Below are positions 17,493-26,298 of a DNA stretch of 64,000 nucleotides, in pieces. The notes beneath the pieces are model-generated. The model had not been told where the DNA came from, ran no database searches, and saw only the letters and a list, made by a program, of their open reading frames with translations. The DNA is from Roseiarcus sp963737365 (GTDB taxonomy: Bacteria; Pseudomonadota; Alphaproteobacteria; Rhizobiales; Beijerinckiaceae). The DNA lies in NCBI GenBank assembly GCA_963737365.1, contig CAVTSD010000007.1, forward strand, positions 1,178,001 to 1,242,000. Direction: 5' to 3'. The position numbers were made by a program, and so were the translations under genes. Numbering within the stretch: the stretch's first letter is position 1; each line of letters begins with the position of its first letter.

Positions 17493-18830
17493 GTGTTTGA
17501 GCTCGCCGCGAAGTGCGCGAGCCATCCGATTGGAACGACCGAGCTGAAGACAAAACCACGCCGCTCGTCGGACTCTCCACAAACGTCGCCGGGCGGCGAC
17601 ACGGAAGCTCGCGCTGTCGCCGCCCGCGTGGCGCGCGAGAGCTACGGCAAGCTTGTCGCCTATCTCGCGGCGGCGTCGCGCGACGTGCCGGGGGCCGAAG
17701 ACGCGCTCGCAGAGGCCTTTGTATCGGCGCTCGCCGTCTGGCCAGCCCAAGGCGTTCCCTCGAACCCGGAAGGGTGGCTCGCGACGGCGGCGCGGCGGCG
17801 CCTCATCGACGCTGGGCGCAGGCGGCGCACCGCCGACCAGGCGTCGGGGGCGCTTGAGCTGATCGATGCCGAACTCAAGGAGGCCGCCGAGGCGCGGGAC
17901 GGGATTCCCGATCGGCGCCTCGCGCTCATGTTCGCCTGCGCTCATCCGGCGATCGAGGAGGCCATACGCGCGCCGTTGATGTTGCAGACGATCCTGGGAC
18001 TGGACGCGGCGGCGATCGCTTCGGCCTTTCTGGTTTCGCCCACCGCGATGGGCCAGCGCCTGTCGCGCGCGAAGGCGAAGATCCGACTCGCGGGCGTGCC
18101 GTTCAAGATTCCGGAGCGGGAAGACTTGCCCGAGCGGCTGGGCGTGGCGCTCGAGGCCATCTACGCCGCCTTTTCACATGGCTGGGCGGAAGCGTTTTCC
18201 GACGATCCGCGCGGACGCGACCTTGCCGAGGAAGCGATCTGGCTCGGCCGCGTCGTCGCCTCCCTCATTCCGAACGAGCCCGAGGCGATGGGGCTGCTGG
18301 CGCTGATGCTCTACGCCCATGCGCGCCGCGAGGCCCGGCGCGACGCACACGGACGCTACGTTCCGCTGAGCGAGCAAAAGGTCGAGCGCTGGGATGAGGC
18401 CGCAATCGAGGAAGCGGAGCGCTTGTTGCAAGCAGCCAGCGCCATCGGCGCGCCGGGACGCTTCCAGCTTGAGGCGGCGGTGCAGTCGGTCCATGCGGCG
18501 CGACGGCTGACCGGAAGGACGGACTGGCCGGCGATCGCCCTCCTCTACGACGCGCTCTTCGCCCTGACCGCTTCTCCCGTCGTCGCCGTCAATCGTGCGG
18601 CGGCGGTCGCCCATGCGCGGGGGCCGGCGGCGGGATTGGAATTGCTGAACGAAGTGGAGGCGGAGGGCGGCCTCGCTGGCTTCGAGCCTTACTGGGTCGC
18701 GCGAGCCGATCTTTGCGCGAAACTGGGCGAAGTCGAAGCCGCGCGCAGCGCCTATGGACTGGCGATCGGCCTTCAGACAGATCCCGCCGCGAGGGCCTTT
18801 CTCATCGAGCGGCTGGCGGCGCTGACGTGA
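17493..18830 (+). CDS. ECF42-type RNA polymerase sigma factor with TPR-like C-terminal extension
   Basis: A protein of up to 445 residues. Residues about 40-230 resemble sigma regions 2 and 4 (ARESYGKLVAYLAAASRD, AEDALAEAFVSAL, PEGWLATAARRRLIDAGR; then AIASAFLVSPTAMGQRLSRAK). The C-terminal 200 residues form the DUF6596/TPR-like helical extension (EAMGLLALMLYAHARREAR, YDALFALTASPVVAVNRAAAVA). This architecture plus the DGPF neighbour is the hallmark of ECF42, where the extension is needed for activity and no anti-sigma factor is present. The GTG start at 17493 is uncertain, since the first 35 residues look non-conserved. Confidence 0.9.
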   Translation: MFELAAKCASHPIGTTELKTKPRRSSDSPQTSPGGDTEARAVAARVARESYGKLVAYLAAASRDVPGAEDALAEAFVSALAVWPAQGVPSNPEGWLATAARRRLIDAGRRRRTADQASGALELIDAELKEAAEARDGIPDRRLALMFACAHPAIEEAIRAPLMLQTILGLDAAAIASAFLVSPTAMGQRLSRAKAKIRLAGVPFKIPEREDLPERLGVALEAIYAAFSHGWAEAFSDDPRGRDLAEEAIWLGRVVASLIPNEPEAMGLLALMLYAHARREARRDAHGRYVPLSEQKVERWDEAAIEEAERLLQAASAIGAPGRFQLEAAVQSVHAARRLTGRTDWPAIALLYDALFALTASPVVAVNRAAAVAHARGPAAGLELLNEVEAEGGLAGFEPYWVARADLCAKLGEVEAARSAYGLAIGLQTDPAARAFLIERLAALT

Positions 18831-18945
18831 GCAGCAGCGAGCGAAGGTGCGGCCGCGCCCCGAAGCAGCCACCCTCCGTCGCTCGGCTCGAGCGACGCGG
18901 CGTCGCGGCCGGGAACATCGAGCCGCATCCATGCCGCGAAGACTC

Positions 18946-19941
18946 TCAACTTCGCTTGTCCGTCACCGGATCGGTCGCGCCTTCGAACCGCTCGGCATGA
19001 TAGCCTTTCACGCCGACTTGCTTGGCCAGCGGACCGCGAATGTCGCCGGTCTCGCGGAGACGTCCGATAATCGCCGGGAAGTCCCATCTCGGCCGCCACC
19101 CGAGCTCTCGACGCGCGAGCGCATTGTCGTAGACGCGGTCGATGCTCGGGAACATGCGCCAGCCGCGCCTCGCATAGTCATCCTGCCATCCTGGCGCACG
19201 TAGACTGACGACGCCGGGAGCATCCACGCGCAGGCGCGCGCGGTCCTCCGGCAGGAAAGGCGTCGTCGCGCTGATGATGTATTTGCCGAAGCCGATCGCC
19301 GGCGCCCTCTCGATCGCGAGAAGATGCGCGTCGACAACGTCCTCGATGGCGACGCGGCGAAAGAGAAATTCGTTCGCCTTTGCATTGTCGTCGGGATAGG
19401 CCTCTCGCGCCGCCCGGTCGTCGTCCTTTTCCGGGAAAAAGCGCGAGGTCCTGAGCACGATCGCCGCCAGGCCCTCGTTGCGGTGGAACAATTGGCAGAG
19501 ATTCTCGGCTGCGGTCTTGGTGACGCCGTAGATGTTCTTCGGCGCCGGCGCGACGCGCTCGTCGATCCAGGCTGCCGGCTCACCATGCGGGGGTTTCAGC
19601 GCATCGCCGAACGCGCTTGTCGTCGAGGTCATCACGAAGGCGCGGACGTGAGCCCGCTCCGCCTCTTCAAGCAGGATCAGCGAGCCAAGAACATTGGTCT
19701 CGACGAAGGCCTCGCGCGCATGGGTCGCGACATGCGGTTTATGCAACGTCGCAGTGTGCAGCACCGCCTCGGCGCCCTGCATGCAGCGCGCGACCACGGA
19801 GCGGTCGGCGATCGAGCCGATCGCGTCGGTGAACGGTCCGGGGATGAGGTCGAGGCCGAGCGCGGGCCGGCCTGAAGCGCGCAATGTGCGCATGAGCGCT
19901 TCGCCCAGATGGCCAGAACTGCCGGTGACAAGCACGGTCAT
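18946..19941 (-). CDS. NAD-dependent epimerase/dehydratase
   Basis: A 331-residue extended short-chain dehydrogenase. The nucleotide-binding motif is VTGSSGHLGEAL (residues 5-16); TSTTSAFGD holds the Ser/Thr of the active site, and the YGVTKTAAENL segment at about 158 gives the catalytic Tyr-x3-Lys. Relatives modify nucleotide sugars or related carbonyl compounds; the substrate is unknown. It is convergent with the sigma-factor gene and divergent from the RNase T2 gene. Confidence 0.87.
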   Translation of the reverse strand: MTVLVTGSSGHLGEALMRTLRASGRPALGLDLIPGPFTDAIGSIADRSVVARCMQGAEAVLHTATLHKPHVATHAREAFVETNVLGSLILLEEAERAHVRAFVMTSTTSAFGDALKPPHGEPAAWIDERVAPAPKNIYGVTKTAAENLCQLFHRNEGLAAIVLRTSRFFPEKDDDRAAREAYPDDNAKANEFLFRRVAIEDVVDAHLLAIERAPAIGFGKYIISATTPFLPEDRARLRVDAPGVVSLRAPGWQDDYARRGWRMFPSIDRVYDNALARRELGWRPRWDFPAIIGRLRETGDIRGPLAKQVGVKGYHAERFEGATDPVTDKRS

Positions 19942-20218
19942 TCTTGCGTCCCTGGTCCAAATCCCGCCCGCCTTTTAAGGTCAGGACCCCGGTGCATCAA
20001 CGCAGGCTGCGCTTAAGTTCCGTCAGTATCTCCTCATCCTTTTTGACAAGGCGGCCAACGGTTGCTCTACGGGATCGAGGGACAGTGGTGTAGCGCGCAT
20101 CCCTCCCCCGGCAACGAAGAGATAACCCCTTCCGGTTGCTGAAATCCCGGCATGATAGCCCGAAAGGCTATAGGATCTCTCTCGGCCGCACTCTTGTCAC
20201 CTTCGCGCGGAGACCTTG

Positions 20219-21227
20219 ATGTATCGAAGCTTGTTGTTCGCCGCGGCGGTGATGGCGGCGCTTCACGCGTCCGAGGCGGGCGCCGAAGTGCCGCTCACCG
20301 GCTTTTTTATTGCCCGGGAAGCCTGCCCGGCGCTGCAATCGATCCGCAACGCGACCAACCCCGGCGAGGTCAAGACCGAGCCCGGCAAGTCCTACCCGAT
20401 GATCGCGAAGAACAAGCCGAACGCGTCGCACTATTTCATCGAGGTCGATGGCGCCAACCCCGCGCGCCGTTGGGTGGCGGTCGATTGCGGCGAGCATGTC
20501 GTCTCCGCCGATGGGTCAAGCCAGCCGCAGGCGGCCGGGACCGGCGAAGACGCCGACGCCGGCCCACAGCGCGCCGCCTACGTTCTTTCGGTCAGCTGGC
20601 AGCCGGCCTTCTGCGAAACGAAACGCGAAAAAGCGGAATGCGCTACCCAGACGCCGAACCGCTTCGACGCCACGCATTTCACGCTGCATGGCCTTTGGCC
20701 ACAGCCGAGGCGCAACGCCTATTGCGACGTCCCGCCGGAATTGAGCCTCGCGGACAAGAATGGCGACTGGGATCAGCTCCCGGAGCCTAAACTGAGCGAC
20801 GCAACGCGACAGAAGCTCGCTCAGGTGATGCCCGGCACGCAGTCGAATCTCGAACGACACGAGTGGATCAAGCACGGGACCTGCTTCCATGCCGAACTCG
20901 GCGGACGACTATTTCTCCCGAGCGATCGCGCTCCTGGATCAGCTCAACGCATCGAAGGCGCAAGCACTTTTTGCCGCCAGCATCGGCGGCGAGATCACCG
21001 GACAGGCTATTCGCGACGCGTTCGACGAGAGCTTCGGCGAGGGTGCGGGCGACAGGGTTCGCGTCTCCTGCAAGCGGATCCGCGGTCGGAATGTGATTAC
21101 GGAGCTTACGATCGGTCTTGCAGGCGACGTCGGCGACGAGCCTTCGCTCGCCGATCTTATCGCAGGGTCCGAGACAACCGATCCCGGCTGCCCCGGCGGC
21201 GCGGTCGAGGCCGTCGGCGCGCCCTGA
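20219..21227 (+). pseudogene. Ribonuclease T2 family protein, frameshifted
   Basis: The first frame encodes a signal peptide (MYRSLLFAAAVMAALHASEAGA), then both catalytic segments of RNase T2: FTLHGLWPQ (CAS I) and HEWIKHGTC (CAS II), about residues 160 and 215. Right after HGTCF the frame becomes Arg-rich nonsense, while the next frame continues SADDYFSRAIALLDQLNAS and the rest of the family C-terminus to the TGA at 21225-21227. One extra base near 20886-20888 explains this. The product would be a periplasmic RNA-degrading enzyme if the frame were intact. Either decay or a sequence error. Confidence 0.85.
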
Positions 21228-21268
21228 CCGACTGACGTTCGCGCCGCGGACGCCTCGCAGAGGCGCGA

Positions 21269-21700
21269 TCAGGCCGTGTGCGCGAGACTCTTCAGAAACT
21301 TCAGGTCGACCAGGCCAGCGTGCTGCTTGGCGATCTTGCCCTTTTCGAACGCGATCAAAGTCGGAATCCCGCGTATGCCGAAGCGGGCCGCGATCGCCGG
21401 CTCCTCGTCGACATTGACCTTGGCAAAGCGGGCGCGCGGCTCAAGTTCTTTCGCCGCTTTGTCGAAGATGGGAGCCATCGCGCGGCATGGCCCGCACCAG
21501 GGCGCCCAAAAGTCCACGATCAGCGGCATATCGTTGCGCTCGACATGCTTGTCGAAGGTCTTCGCGGTCAGTGCGATCGGCTCGCCTGTGAACAGCTTCG
21601 CCTTGCACGCGCCGCACGTGGCTTCGGAGGCGGGACGGTCCGTGGGAACCCGGTTAACCGCGGAGCAATGGGGACAGACGGCGTGGATGGATTCGCTCAT
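21269..21700 (-). CDS. trxC: Thioredoxin 2 (TrxC)
   Basis: A 143-residue thioredoxin with an N-terminal zinc ribbon (CPHC at residues 9-12, CGAC near 30) and the redox motif WAPWCGPCRAM near residue 70, ending with the cis-proline segment GIRGIPTLIAFEKG. TrxC reduces disulfides in oxidised cytoplasmic proteins, often under oxidative stress. The ATG at 21700 (MSESIHAVCPHC) is chosen over the longer frame since it fits the family start. It is divergent from the bufferin-like gene. Confidence 0.95.
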   Translation of the reverse strand: MSESIHAVCPHCSAVNRVPTDRPASEATCGACKAKLFTGEPIALTAKTFDKHVERNDMPLIVDFWAPWCGPCRAMAPIFDKAAKELEPRARFAKVNVDEEPAIAARFGIRGIPTLIAFEKGKIAKQHAGLVDLKFLKSLAHTA

Positions 21701-21782
21701 GAACGTGCGCCCTCTCTTTGACGCCTCGCCGATATTTGGCCCCAATTCGGCACGTTTCAAGCGTCCAAGAAAGCCCCCATAC

Positions 21783-21821
21783 GTTACCGATCACGAATTC
21801 GTGATCTCCCCCTTCGGTAAC
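21783..21821. promoter_or_regulatory. Nested palindromes in the trxC/bufferin intergenic region
   Basis: An 18-bp perfect palindrome, GATCACGAATTCGTGATC, spans 21789-21806 and lies inside a wider repeat with arms GTTACCG (21783-21789) and CGGTAAC (21815-21821). A third short stem, CCCCC/GGGGG, follows at 21821-21838. This is 110 bases upstream of the bufferin-like start and 83 bases upstream of trxC. It looks like a dimeric regulator site, but no known consensus was recognised. Confidence 0.5.
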
Positions 21822-21930
21822 CCCCGGCTTTCAGGGGGCGTAGTGGCTGCAGGAGCCCGCAAGGCTCCAATGGTCAGGCTGGCGCACTGCCCGCCTGACT
21901 CCATCTCATTGCTTTTTCGGAGATTTTCGG

Positions 21931-22212
21931 ATGAACGCCAGAACCACCATCACCGCCGCCACTCTCGCTTGCTCCCTTGCCGCAGCGCTCGCCACCGCCG
22001 CCTACGCGGGCCCCGCCCCGGCTCAGCCCGGCGCCGACAAGTGCTACGGAATCGCGCTCGCCGGCAAGAACGATTGCGCCGCCGGCGCCGGCACGAGCTG
22101 CGCTGGCACCTCGACTGTCGATTATGATCCGGGACATTGGAAATACGTGGCGAAGGGCACCTGCGAAGGCATGACCACCCCGAAGGGCCACGGCTCGCTC
22201 ACCGCGATGTAA
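21931..22212 (+). CDS. Bufferin-like DUF2282 (BufA) precursor peptide
   Basis: A 93-residue secreted peptide with a signal peptide (MNARTTITAATLACSLAAAL, cleavage near AYA-GP) and a DUF2282 core: KCYGIALAGKNDCAAG, TSCAGTSTVDYDPGHW and AKGTCEGM. The four core cysteines and the CAGTSxVDY block are the BufA1 hallmark. Such peptides are modified at cysteine by a MNIO enzyme (BufB, DUF692) with a partner (BufC) and bind copper in the periplasm in characterised cases. Neither partner is in this window, so this copy is an orphan. Confidence 0.85.
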   Translation: MNARTTITAATLACSLAAALATAAYAGPAPAQPGADKCYGIALAGKNDCAAGAGTSCAGTSTVDYDPGHWKYVAKGTCEGMTTPKGHGSLTAM

Positions 22213-22236
22213 GTTAAGCGTTTCTCCTGTTCATCT

Positions 22237-22269
22237 ACGGCCTCGCTTGCTCCCAAGCGGGGCCGTTTT
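22237..22269 (+). terminator. Rho-independent terminator of the bufferin-like gene
   Basis: A 12-bp stem with one G-U pair (arm ACGGCCTCGCTT at 22237-22248, matching arm 22255-22266), a 6-base loop and a TTTT run. It lies 24 bases after the stop and abuts the end of the convergent acyl-CoA synthetase gene. Confidence 0.75.
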
Positions 22270-23981
22270 CATCCTTCCGGAAAATCCTCGATCCTGAATT
22301 CGGCTTCCGCGCGTTCGCCGCGCTCGGCGAGCGCGCTTTCCCGCATGCGGAGTTCGACACGACGGATCTTGCCTGACACCGTCTTCGGCAACTCGAAAAA
22401 TTCGATCCGGCGCACGAGCTTGTAGGCCGACAGGCGCCCGCGCATGTGCTTGAAGATCGCCGCCGCCGTCTCGCGATCGGGAGCGCAGCCTTGAGCCAGC
22501 GCGACATAGCCTTTGGCGATCGTGTGGCGCATGGGATCGGGCGCCGGCACGACCGCGGCCTCCGCAATCGAGGGATGCTCGATCAGCACGCTTTCGAGTT
22601 CGAACGGGCTTAGGCGATAGTCGCTCGATTTGAACACATCGTCCGCACGCCCGATGAAGGTGATGGCGCCGTCGGCGTCACGCGAGGCGACGTCGCCCGT
22701 CTTATAATATTCGCCCTCGATGGGCATGAGCCGACCATGCTCGTTCTGGTAGCCGGACATGAGACCCACGGCGCGCGGTCGCAAAGGCAGCGCGATCTCG
22801 CCCATGTCGCTCTCGAGCCCGTCGGCGTCGATAAGCACGACCCGGTAGCCCGGCAGGGGCCGGCCCATCGAGCCAGGCACGATCGGCTGTCCGGGCGAAT
22901 TGCCGATCATCATGGTGGTCTCGGTCTGCCCGTAGGAATCGCGCAACGGCAGGCCCCAGGCGCGCCTCACCTGCTCGATGATTTCCGGATTGACCGGCTC
23001 GCCCGCCGCGTTGACCTCGCGCAGAACGACTTTCCATTGTCTCAAGTCATGCTGGATCAGCATGCGCCAAACGGTCGGCGGCGCGCAGAACACCGTGACC
23101 TGATGCTCGACCAGAACGTCGAGCGCCGCGCGCGGCTCGAAGCGAAGAGCGAGCGCGATGATGGTCGCGCCGGCGTTCCACGGCGCGAAAAAGCTCGACC
23201 AGGCATGCTTCGCCCAGCCGGGCGAGGAAATATTGAGATGCGCGTCGCCGGGCCTGATCCCGAGCCCATACATCGTCGAGAGATGGCCGATCGGATAGCT
23301 CGCATGCGTATGCACGACGAGCTTCGAGCGCGCCGTCGTGCCCGAGGTGAAATAGAGGAGCATCGGGTCGTCGGCTTTGGTGGGGCCGTCGGGAGTAAAG
23401 ACCTCGCCGCCGAGCAGCGAGCCATATGAGCGCCAGCCGGACGGCGCCTCGCCGATCGCGATGCGCTCGACGCTATCAGCAAGCCCTGCGAACTTCTCCG
23501 CGTCTGCGTCATGCGCGACCAGATATTTCGCTTGTCCGCGCTCGATCCGGTCGGCGATGTCGGCCTGGCCCAACGTCGGCATCGCCGGGATCAGGACGAG
23601 GCCGAGCTTCATCGTCGCCAGCATCGTCGCCCAAAGTTCGGGAACGACGCCCAGCATCATCAGGAGACGATCGCCGCGTCTCGCGCCGAGCGCGCGCAGG
23701 CCGTTGGCGAGCCGCGACGATTCCGTGCTCAACTCGGCGAAGGTCCGCGCCTCGACGCGCTCGCCGATCACCTTGAGCGCGGTCTTCCGCCCATGCTCTC
23801 CCGTCGCAAGCTCGCCGTCGAACCATTCGAGCGCCCAGTTGAACTCATGCGGGCGCGGCCAGGAGAAGGCCGCGCGCGCGCCGTGATAATTGTCGCTGAG
23901 TTCGAGCAGCCGGTCGCGCGCCTCGCGGAAGGTCAGAGGCTCAGGAGCGGCGGGGGGTAAGGAGTAAGGGGGAAGAGACAT
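22269..23981 (-). CDS. AMP-dependent acyl-CoA synthetase
   Basis: A 570-residue ANL-superfamily ligase that would activate a carboxylic acid to its acyl-CoA via acyl-AMP. Motifs: the P-loop reads LLYFTSGTTARSKLVVHTH (about residue 215), DSYGQTETT near 345, YYKTGDVASRDADG near 430, and the C-terminal lysine in KTVSGKIRRVELR. The P-loop deviates from the common SGTTGxPKG. Similar enzymes act on acetate, benzoate or medium-chain acids; the substrate is not clear. It stands alone on this strand. Confidence 0.9.
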   Translation of the reverse strand: MSLPPYSLPPAAPEPLTFREARDRLLELSDNYHGARAAFSWPRPHEFNWALEWFDGELATGEHGRKTALKVIGERVEARTFAELSTESSRLANGLRALGARRGDRLLMMLGVVPELWATMLATMKLGLVLIPAMPTLGQADIADRIERGQAKYLVAHDADAEKFAGLADSVERIAIGEAPSGWRSYGSLLGGEVFTPDGPTKADDPMLLYFTSGTTARSKLVVHTHASYPIGHLSTMYGLGIRPGDAHLNISSPGWAKHAWSSFFAPWNAGATIIALALRFEPRAALDVLVEHQVTVFCAPPTVWRMLIQHDLRQWKVVLREVNAAGEPVNPEIIEQVRRAWGLPLRDSYGQTETTMMIGNSPGQPIVPGSMGRPLPGYRVVLIDADGLESDMGEIALPLRPRAVGLMSGYQNEHGRLMPIEGEYYKTGDVASRDADGAITFIGRADDVFKSSDYRLSPFELESVLIEHPSIAEAAVVPAPDPMRHTIAKGYVALAQGCAPDRETAAAIFKHMRGRLSAYKLVRRIEFFELPKTVSGKIRRVELRMRESALAERGERAEAEFRIEDFPEG

Positions 23982-24495
23982 GGGACCATTGTGACTCCTC
24001 TTGACGGAGCCGACAACGGCGCAAACGCGGGCATCGAGATCGCCAAACCACCAAGCAAGTTTCGTGAGTGGTCTTCGCGATCTATAAGCTCATCGCTCAT
24101 CGATCAGTATGATCGTCGTCTCGGTCTCCAGTTTGACGAGCCGAAACTAAAAGGGTGTGCCCAGCCCCTGCTGCAAACGAAGGAGCCGGCGGGCGCGCGA
24201 TTCGTAGGGCGTGATTGAACCCCGGATCGTGTCCCATGCGTCAAAGTCGGGGTTTTGGCGCTGTATCGCGAAATTTCTCTTTTGCTCGTCATGTTGCGGT
24301 CGCTAGAGCCGTCTATCCGAACTCAGCTGCACAGCGCGCTCTTGGCGGAACGAGGAAGCCCTGCGCTATCCTTACAACAACGCCACAGCCGCGGGATACA
24401 CAACGGAGCGTGACGGAACCCTACCCACTATCAAGGGGGCCGGCTTCTACAGGCCACCCAATCGCAGGTGAGCCTGGGGAACGGCGGAAGTCCGG
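23982..24495. other. Gene-free region
   Basis: About 510 bases between the divergent start of the acyl-CoA synthetase gene and the end of the ice-binding-like gene. Several short open frames exist but none looks like a known protein or has a convincing start. No hairpin, tRNA or repeat stood out. It must hold the synthetase promoter. Its right half could be the eroded end of a lost gene. Confidence 0.35.
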
Positions 24496-25260
24496 TTAGA
24501 CCGCGAGGGCGGTTCGGATCGTTGCCCGACGATATCCGGCGTATCCGAGGCCGGCGAAGCCCAGAAGCATCATCGCCCAAGTCGAAGGCTCGGGTACCGG
24601 AGCCGACCCGCCCGGGGGAGAGTCGCAACCCCCGGTGCCGACGTGGTCCCCTTGCATCGTTACTGCCGCAACCAGGGCGATCGCTCTGCCGCAGGCGATG
24701 TTTGCGCCAGTGTCGAACGAAATACTTTGTTTCGCGACAATCGAGCCGGAGAACTGGGTAGTGGTCCCAAGCGTCGCGGAGCTGCCGACCTGCCAAAAGA
24801 CTTCATTGCCGTTGGCGCCGTTAATAAAGTTGATGTCCGAGGCGCTCGCGGTCGTCAAAGTACTGCCGATCTGAAAGACAAAGGCGGCGTTCGGGTCACC
24901 CTCGGAGTTGAGCGTCAATGTTCCCGTAAGTTGCGCCGACGACGAGAAGAAGTAGACGCCAGGCGTGAGAGTAAGGCCGCCGAGATCCTGGCCGGTCAGC
25001 TTATCAGTGGGCGCGAGGCCAGCGGCGACATTATACGCTGCGAGTGCGCCGGCTTGGGCCGCAGCGGCGACGGCGTCGTTGTCGTGGACGGGGCCCGACA
25101 TTCCCGGCGGAAAGCCAGTAATCGCAGTCCCGGGAGAGACCCCGAGGTCTCCGTCAATGACCGTAGCGCCGGTATTGGTGACGGTGCTCGCACCGAGCAC
25201 GCCGAAGGCGGCCGCTGTTCCCAAATCGATCGCGGCTGCGTGAGCGCTGAGAGGGAACAA
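24496..25260 (-). CDS. Ice-binding-like (DUF3494) PEPxxWA-CTERM protein, start disturbed
   Basis: A beta-solenoid DUF3494 domain: AAAFGVLGASTVTNTGATVI, GDLGVSPGTAITGF, LTPGVYFFSSSAQLTGTLTL and a GSIVAKQSISFDTGA block, followed by a Ser/Gly/Pro linker and the exosortase signal PEPSTWAMMLLGFAGLGYAG. The natural domain binds ice or adheres to surfaces; here a cell-surface role is inferred. The frame opens with TTG at 25260, inside a signal peptide (LYGILLFPLSAHA). The likely ATG (MKFALTV) is at 25297 in another frame, so one extra base near 25276 may have split the leader. Confidence 0.8.
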   Translation of the reverse strand: MFPLSAHAAAIDLGTAAAFGVLGASTVTNTGATVIDGDLGVSPGTAITGFPPGMSGPVHDNDAVAAAAQAGALAAYNVAAGLAPTDKLTGQDLGGLTLTPGVYFFSSSAQLTGTLTLNSEGDPNAAFVFQIGSTLTTASASDINFINGANGNEVFWQVGSSATLGTTTQFSGSIVAKQSISFDTGANIACGRAIALVAAVTMQGDHVGTGGCDSPPGGSAPVPEPSTWAMMLLGFAGLGYAGYRRATIRTALAV

Positions 25261-25501
25261 TAAAATACCGTACAGTAACGGTCAATGCAAACTTCATGAT
25301 TGTATAGCCGCGCTCAGTATCGTCTTCAAATGACAATAGGTCCGGGAAAATTATTGTCAGCCCTCTTTCGATCATCCAAGTGAATGAACCTTTCTACTCC
25401 GGTTGCGTTCATTCCAATGACTATATAGCGTTGCTTAAGAACGAAATGGCGAGCGGCGCGCACGTTTCGAGGCGAGGAAACTCTCGAACGGAAGTATCGA
25501 C

Positions 25502-26298
25502 ATGGCCGCTGACCCAATCGAGCGCGTCATCGCGAAAATCCATAGCGCGGCGCTCGAGCCGTCTTTGTGGGCGGGCGTCCTGCGGTCGGTCGCGGCGGCC
25601 ACGGGCGCAATTGGAGCGGCCTATATCGTCCGGGACCCGCGCACCGGCCGGGTCGATTCCGCAATTTTTCTCGGTCCGACCGCCAAATTCACCTCGGACT
25701 ACATGAATTGCTTCGGGGCCAAGGACCCTTTCGTCGATCTTCTCGCCGATCATGACGGCCTCACGGTCCGGAATGGCGCGCTCGGCGCAGCGCGGGTGTT
25801 TGAGAGCGCAAAGCTGGGAGCGGCGATTGTATCGGCAACTCGACTTGGACCGGCGGCGACGAGCAGCCGCATTCTCATCGGCAGACGCAGCAGCAAACAC
25901 GATTACATTCTTGCCGTGTCGCCGCTCGGCGCCGATCTCGGCTTCTATTCGGATCCGATGGCCCTCATCGTCGTCGTCGATCCTGACGCGCGAGCCCCTA
26001 GGGCTGAGGACCTCTCGGCTTATTTCGGGCTGTCCGTCGCCGAGGCCCGGCTCGCGACGCAGTTGATGTCGGGCAAGCCGCTGGGCGCCATCGCGGCGGA
26101 GTTCGGCGCCTCGACAGCGACGCTGCGCGCGCAGTTGAGCTCTATCCTGACGAAGTCAAGGTTGAACGACAGGCCGATCTATTTCTTGTTTTGGCCAGGG
26201 TTCCCCGCTCTACGGAAAGCGAAGTCGATCTGCCGCGAAAAGCCTTCGGACGCTGGATTTCGCCAGCGCGAAAAGCGCACGGGGCCAGGCGTTCTTGA
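25502..26298 (+). pseudogene. LuxR-type regulator, frameshifted in the HTH
   Basis: The frame from 25502 encodes a 170-residue sensor-like N-terminus and the start of a LuxR HTH (YFGLSVAEARLATQLMSGK, then GASTATLRAQLSSILTKS). At about 26157 the expected continuation, KVERQADLFLVLARVP, is in the next frame, ending at a TGA at 26296-26298. One missing base explains it. Without repair the protein would run on to 26422 with an unrelated tail and lose the last HTH helices. A divergent or neighbouring target is not evident; it follows the ice-binding-like gene on the opposite strand. Confidence 0.75.

Noticed and set aside
20889..21235. Arg-rich C-terminus of RNase T2 in the first frame
   Set aside because: Replaced by the next frame, which has the real family end; the first is a frameshift artefact.
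24215..24499. 94-codon frame in the gene-free region near 24.3 kb
   Set aside because: No similarity, composition unlike neighbours' coding regions, and no ribosome-binding site.
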